Assembly (NCBI RefSeq): GCF_004362745.1
Contig: NZ_SNXY01000009.1
Location: forward strand, 496,001 to 560,000
Direction of reading: 5' to 3'
DNA length: 64,000 bases
Source of the DNA: Oharaeibacter diazotrophicus
GTDB taxonomy: Bacteria > Pseudomonadota > Alphaproteobacteria > Rhizobiales > Pleomorphomonadaceae
Shown: positions 60,285-64,000 of the stretch, one piece after another
Position numbering within the stretch: position 1 is the first letter of the stretch
Layout of the letters: each line of letters opens with the position of its first letter
Made by a program: the position numbers and the translations under genes
Notes under the pieces: model-generated
Database searches by the model: none
Told to the model about the DNA's origin: nothing
Seen by the model: the letters and a program-made list of their open reading frames with translations, nothing else

Positions 60285-61417
60285 GGCGTCACCGTGGCGA
60301 GCATGGAGAAGCCGGTGGTCTTGTTCTCGACCGTCTTGGTCAGCGCGTAGCCGGCCTTGGGATCGACGGTGTAGCGGATCACCCGGTAGTCCTCGGTGAG
60401 GCCGACCAGCACCGAGGCGTCGGCGCCGTCGACCGCGATGGTGGCGAGTTCCTCGACCGGCGAGCGGCTCAGCACCTTCCTGGTCGCGAGGTCGATCGCC
60501 CAGACCTCCTTGGCGAGGTCCTTGTGGCTGCCCTCCTTCGCCTCCGGGTGCATCGACAGGAACAGCACGCCGTTCTTGGCGTCGAGCGCCGCGAGGCCGT
60601 AGCTGCCGGGGGCCCAGCCGCCCTCGACGCCCTCGGCGACCGGGAACTTCTCGACGAGCTTCGGCACCGCGGCGCCGTCGGCGACATGGTAGAGGTTGCC
60701 GCCGAAGGACGGGAACAGCCAGCCGTCGGACACCTTGACGCCGCTGACGAACAGCGCGTCGGCATCCGGGTCGAACACCTTCTCGGAGCCGGTCTTCTCG
60801 GCGGTCTTGCCGTCGGCGCCGAGCGCGAAACGGCTCACCGAGCCGTCGCCGCACAGCATCGAGAAGGCGTAGCCCTCGCCGGTGGGATAGACGCCCCAGC
60901 AGCCGGGGGTCGGGATCTCCTGGAGCACCGTGCCGGCGACCGGGTCGACCACGGTCACCGAGGCGGCGGGCGTGGCGTTCTGGACGTAGACGTACTTGCC
61001 GTCGGCGCTCTGCTGCAGCATCGGCGCGTAGCCGAGCGTCATCGCCGCCTTCGGCGGCAGCGCGATCTCCTTGACGGGCGTCAGCGTCGCCACGTCGAAG
61101 ACCTGGAGCACCTGCTCGATGTCGCCCCAGGTGATGCGCTTCATGTAGGTGGACTGGGTGTAGGCGGTCTTGCCGCCCGGCGCGAGCAGCATGGTGCCCA
61201 TGCTGCCGGACGTCATCAGGCCCTTGAAGGCGAGATCGTCCTTGCCGTAGACGGCGATCGAGCCGGCACCCTTCCATTCCTGCTGATAGACGAAGACGTT
61301 CGGACCGGGGTCGATCGTCTCCTTCAGCCCGACCGTCTCGGGCTTGAACTCCGCGTCCTCGGCCAGAGCCGGAACCGCGACGGCCATCGCCGCCGCCAGG
61401 ACCGCCACGCGCTTCAT
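60281..61417 (-). CDS. aauB: aromatic amine dehydrogenase-type large subunit
   Basis: A 378-residue periplasmic seven-bladed beta-propeller with a Sec signal (KRVAVLAAAMAVAVPALA). Conserved strings include STYMKRITWGDIEQVLQVFDVATLTPVKEIALPPK, YAPMLQQSADGKYVYVQNATPAASVTVVD, PTPGCWGVYPT and FLSMHPEAKEGSHKDLAKEVWAID. The arrangement follows AauB; lengths of AauB and MauB are similar. It forms an alpha2beta2 enzyme with the TTQ subunit. First gene of the operon; 160 bp upstream separates it from cobU. Confidence 0.9.
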   Translation of the reverse strand: MKRVAVLAAAMAVAVPALAEDAEFKPETVGLKETIDPGPNVFVYQQEWKGAGSIAVYGKDDLAFKGLMTSGSMGTMLLAPGGKTAYTQSTYMKRITWGDIEQVLQVFDVATLTPVKEIALPPKAAMTLGYAPMLQQSADGKYVYVQNATPAASVTVVDPVAGTVLQEIPTPGCWGVYPTGEGYAFSMLCGDGSVSRFALGADGKTAEKTGSEKVFDPDADALFVSGVKVSDGWLFPSFGGNLYHVADGAAVPKLVEKFPVAEGVEGGWAPGSYGLAALDAKNGVLFLSMHPEAKEGSHKDLAKEVWAIDLATRKVLSRSPVEELATIAVDGADASVLVGLTEDYRVIRYTVDPKAGYALTKTVENKTTGFSMLATVTP

Positions 61418-61577
61418 CACCACGGCACCGCCTCCGTTCACGATCCCCAAGAGGCTATGGGGCGGGACGGCCGAACGGCAACGCGAAGAACCGGGCAACG
61501 CCTGTCCAAAGTTTCGACGTCTGCCCGTTCGATGGGCGTTCGCAATGGCGGATCCGGATGCGCCGAGGCGCCCTCGC

Positions 61578-62102
61578 CTACTTCATGCGCAGCGCGAGCC
61601 CGGCCGCCATGAACAGCACCCGGTCGGCCCGCGCCGCCACCGCCTGGTTGAGTCGACCCTGGGCGTCGCGGAAGGCGCGGGCGAGCGCGTTGTCCGGCAC
61701 GATGCCGAGGCCGACCTCGTTCGAGACCGCCACCACCGGCACCGCCAGCCCGGCGAGCGCCGCGACCAGCGCGTCGCCCTCGGCGGCGAGGTCGGCGTCG
61801 GCGAGCATGCGGTTGGTGAGCCAGAGGGTGAGGCAGTCGACCAGCACCGGCCGCCCGGCCGCATCGGCGGTCCGCAGCGCGCCGACGAGGTCGTGCGGCG
61901 CCTCGATCGTGACCCAGCCGGCGCCGCGGTCCTCGCGGTGGCGGGCGATGCGCTCGGCCATCTCCGCGTCGAAGGCCTCGGCGGTGGCGACGTAGGTCCA
62001 CGGGGCCGGGCCGGCAGCGCGCACCAGCGCCTCGCCCTGTCGGCTCTTGCCGGAGCGGGCGCCGCCGAGGACCAGGGTGAGGCGATCGGGCGGTGACGTC
62101 AC
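61578..62102 (-). CDS. cobU: adenosylcobinamide kinase / adenosylcobinamide-phosphate guanylyltransferase
   Basis: A 174-residue bifunctional enzyme of cobalamin nucleotide loop assembly. The P-loop is LVLGGARSGKSRQGE, then TYVATAEAFDAEMAERIARHREDRGAGWVTIEAP, LVDCLTLWLTNRM and VSNEVGLGIVPDNALARAFRDAQGRLNQAVAARADRV, all diagnostic. Read from GTG overlapping the preceding stop. Unusual neighbours: an RpiR regulator upstream and the amine dehydrogenase operon downstream; no other cob genes are seen. Confidence 0.95.
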   Translation of the reverse strand: MTSPPDRLTLVLGGARSGKSRQGEALVRAAGPAPWTYVATAEAFDAEMAERIARHREDRGAGWVTIEAPHDLVGALRTADAAGRPVLVDCLTLWLTNRMLADADLAAEGDALVAALAGLAVPVVAVSNEVGLGIVPDNALARAFRDAQGRLNQAVAARADRVLFMAAGLALRMK

Positions 62103-62971
62103 GGCGCCGCCTTGGCGCGGCCGGCGATGGCGTCGATGGCGGCGATGCGCCGGCTCGCCTCCTCCCAGGTCTTCTCGGTGACGGCGGCGAGCAGCGCCTC
62201 GACGAGGCCGAGCATGGCGGTGAGCGAATCCCAGCGCGAAGGCACCGCGACCCGCGCCGAGACGATGTGGCGGGCGTGCCGCGTCACCGGCGACAGCCAC
62301 TGGTCGGTGAACAGGATCACCGTCACGCCGCGCCGTGCCGCCGCCTCGGCGAAAACCAGCAGGTCGTCCTGGTATCGGCGGATGTCGAACAGCACCAGGA
62401 GGTCCTTCGGTCCGAGGTCGACCAGATGGTCGCGCCAGTTGGCGATCTGGCCGTCGAGGTGGGTGACGCCGGCACGGACCACCTTGAGGTGGACGGCGAG
62501 GTGGCGGGCGAGGGAATCGGTGAAGCGGCCGCCGACCGTGGTGACGCTGCGCTTGCGGTCGGCGAGCGCGTCGACCACCGCCTCGAACTCGGCGACCGGC
62601 AGGTGGCGGAAGGTCTCGGCGAGATTCTGCGCCAACGCCCCGGCGAACAATTCGTAGGAGCCGCCGACCGCCGCCTCCGGCGCGGCGAAGCGGGCCTTCA
62701 TCAACGGCGACTGGCTCTGCTTGTCGAGTTCGTCGCGCAGGGCCCGCTGGAAGTCGGGATAGCTCGAGAAGCCGAGCCGGCCGACGAAGCGCAGCACCGT
62801 CGGCGCGCTGACCGCCGCCCGGCGGGCGAACTCGGCCACCGTCTCGAGGCCGGCGACCGGGTAGTTGGCGAGCAGCACGTGGGCCGCCTTGCGCTCGGTC
62901 GGCGTGAAGCGGTGCATCTCCTCGCGGATGCGCTCGCCGATGGTGAGATCCCCGTTCCCCGCCGCGTTCAT
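62099..62971 (-). CDS. MurR/RpiR-family transcriptional regulator
   Basis: A 290-residue regulator with an N-terminal HTH_6 domain (about 8-78; TPTERKAAHVLLANYP...VAEFARRAAVSAPTVLRFVGRLGFSSYPDFQ) and a SIS sugar-isomerase domain (about 125-255; VTTVGGRFTDSLARHLAVHLK...VLFDIRRYQDDLLVFAEAAARRGVTVILFTD). Divergent from the N-formylglutamate amidohydrolase gene with a clear palindrome in between. The family usually senses sugar phosphates, but SIS-domain regulators of amino acid pathways also exist, so it may regulate its divergent neighbour. Confidence 0.9.
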   Translation of the reverse strand: MNAAGNGDLTIGERIREEMHRFTPTERKAAHVLLANYPVAGLETVAEFARRAAVSAPTVLRFVGRLGFSSYPDFQRALRDELDKQSQSPLMKARFAAPEAAVGGSYELFAGALAQNLAETFRHLPVAEFEAVVDALADRKRSVTTVGGRFTDSLARHLAVHLKVVRAGVTHLDGQIANWRDHLVDLGPKDLLVLFDIRRYQDDLLVFAEAAARRGVTVILFTDQWLSPVTRHARHIVSARVAVPSRWDSLTAMLGLVEALLAAVTEKTWEEASRRIAAIDAIAGRAKAAP

Positions 62972-63011
62972 CGGCCTTCTCCGTCCGCCGCGCCGGCCTC
63001 GGCGCCCGGCT

Positions 63012-63027
63012 TGTAACTCACGTTACA
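63012..63027. promoter_or_regulatory. operator-like palindrome between the RpiR regulator and hutG-like genes
   Basis: TGTAAC (63012-63017) and GTTACA (63022-63027), perfect with a TCAC spacer; a further half site GTTACA occurs at 63061-63066. It is close to the start of the regulator gene and next to a TTGACA (63032-63037) that could be a -35 box for the plus-strand gene. Likely bound by the RpiR protein. Confidence 0.6.
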
Positions 63028-63150
63028 GCAATTGACAGCGATCCAAAACCTGACCACCATGTTACAAAAGGAGGGCGGCTACCGGCCGTCGCGACCGAGA
63101 GATTGCCACGGCCCCGCCGCCGAGGGCATCCCGCATCGTCAGGGAACGTC

Positions 63151-63903
63151 GTGTCCGAGCCAACTTGTCAACCGTTCGCGGTCGAGAACGAGACCGGCCG
63201 TGCGCCGGTCGTGATCGTGGTCGACCACGCCTCGAACCACATCCCGCCGCCCTGGGGCGACCTCGGCCTCGGCCCGGCCGAGCGCGAGGCCCACATCGCC
63301 TGGGATCCCGGTGCGCTGCCGGTGGCGCGCGCCATGGCGCGGATCCTCGACGCGCCCCTGTTCGCCGCCACGGTGTCGCGCCTCGTGCTCGACCTCAACC
63401 GCCCGACCGGCTCGTCGACGCTGATCCCGGCGGTGAGCGAGACGACGGCGATCCCGGGCAACGCGAACCTCTCCGACGCCGACCGCGAGCGCCGTCTCGC
63501 CGAGGTCTACCGGCCCTACCACGCCGCGCTCGAGGCCTTCGTCGAGGCCAGCGCGGCGGTCCACGGTCACCGCCTCGCGGTGGTCGCGGTGCACACCTTC
63601 ACGCCCGTCTACAAGGGCGTGGCGCGCGCCTTGCACGCCGGCATCCTGTTCGATCGCGACGAGCGGCTCGGCCGCGGGGTCGTCGACGAACTGCGCAAGG
63701 AGGCCGGCCTCGTGATCGAGGCCAACCAGCCCTACAGCCCGTCCGACGAGGTCTACTGGACGCTCGACCGGCACGCGGTGTCGCGGGGGCTGATGAACGT
63801 GATGATCGAGATCCGCAATGACGAGTTGCGGACCGAGGGCGCCCGGCTCGCCTGGGCGCAGCGACTGTCCGGCGCGATAGCCCGAACCATGGGCACCGCC
63901 TGA
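63151..63903 (+). CDS. hutG: N-formylglutamate amidohydrolase
   Basis: A 250-residue N-formylglutamate amidohydrolase/deformylase family protein (PF05013). It begins FAVENETGRAPVVIVVDHASNHIPPPWGDLGL, with the DHAS.H.P motif, then HIAWDPGA, LVLDLNRPTGS and VAVHTFTPVYKG, followed by ANQPYSPSDEVYWTLDRHAVSRGLMNVMIEIRNDEL. It releases formate and glutamate in the histidine pathway or a related reaction. GTG at 63151 is chosen; a TTG 48 bp earlier is in frame but gives an arginine-rich leader. No other hut gene is in view, and the family also contains non-histidine members. Confidence 0.85.
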   Translation: MSEPTCQPFAVENETGRAPVVIVVDHASNHIPPPWGDLGLGPAEREAHIAWDPGALPVARAMARILDAPLFAATVSRLVLDLNRPTGSSTLIPAVSETTAIPGNANLSDADRERRLAEVYRPYHAALEAFVEASAAVHGHRLAVVAVHTFTPVYKGVARALHAGILFDRDERLGRGVVDELRKEAGLVIEANQPYSPSDEVYWTLDRHAVSRGLMNVMIEIRNDELRTEGARLAWAQRLSGAIARTMGTA

Positions 63904-64000
63904 CGCCCGGCGTCCGCCACGGCGGGCGCACGGGTGAGGACCTTTCGTGGATCAGGGGCGGCCGGGCGACCGGCCGGCAGAGAACACGGGCCGCGGCATC

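Noticed and set aside
57648-61417. Naming the amine dehydrogenase genes mauBEDA
   Set aside because: The small subunit wording (HNDINWCMAN, NPSDGKDYLVSYNDCCGK, VLVGLA) follows aromatic amine dehydrogenase, and mauF/mauG/amicyanin are missing.
61495-61509. TTGGAC...TTGC upstream of the amine dehydrogenase operon as a sigma54 promoter
   Set aside because: The GG and GC elements are one base too close for the required spacing, and no enhancer-binding regulator is adjacent.

Overview
The window is about 64 kb of very GC-rich, densely coded DNA with strongly GC-biased third codon positions. It looks like the chromosome of an alphaproteobacterium of the Hyphomicrobiales (Rhizobiales). Supporting points are a complete general stress response locus (phyR / nepR-ecfG) with EcfG-type promoters, a Sinorhizobium-like fructose transporter (frcBCA), and rhizobial-type families such as DUF1328, DUF2161 and SPW-repeat proteins. 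I see no rRNA, tRNA, CRISPR array, phage or intact insertion sequence.

Layout. 1-1.6 kb: end of a haem uptake operon (TonB receptor, ABM-type haem monooxygenase, HutX carrier). 1.7-6.1 kb: a palindromic repeat element, an SPW membrane protein, a DapA-family aldolase, adenine deaminase and a short DHFR-like protein. 6.3-9.7 kb: a Tat-exported CotA-like multicopper oxidase and a chemoreceptor. 10-12 kb: a SorC regulator with transaldolase. 12-17.7 kb: assorted enzymes, an Fsr-like MFS exporter, a Nudix protein and a polysaccharide-type ABC permease. 17.7-22.6 kb: a YhiI-RbbA-YhhJ type ABC efflux operon. 22.9-26.4 kb: a secreted protein, GNAT, OsmC and an ABC exporter. 26.8-30.5 kb: fkbM, trmL and hemF. 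30.5-33 kb: cca and two neighbours in one operon. 33-40 kb: a MoxR / DUF58 / DUF4159 / vWA-like operon.

40-46 kb holds acetyltransferase, Nudix and metallophosphoesterase genes, a 38-residue small ORF, a FadR-type regulator and a Gfo/Idh/MocA dehydrogenase. 46-52.2 kb is a fructose module: frcBCA on one strand, and frcR with a RbsD/FucU mutarotase divergent from it across a large palindrome, followed by a convergent ROK kinase. 53.4-57.5 kb is the general stress response locus, with a histidine kinase whose ATPase domain looks degenerate and a DUF1328 gene carrying its own EcfG promoter. 57.6-61.4 kb is a tightly overlapped amine dehydrogenase operon (large subunit, MauE-like, MauD-like, TTQ small subunit, two c-type cytochromes). 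Its small subunit resembles aromatic amine dehydrogenase more than methylamine dehydrogenase, and there is no mauF or mauG beside it. The right edge has cobU, an RpiR regulator and a divergent N-formylglutamate amidohydrolase.

The most interesting points are the aau-type operon, the unusual kinase in the stress locus with three readable EcfG promoters, and several small or unrecognised genes. Assignments rest on reading the translated sequence and on remembered family features. No database search was run.
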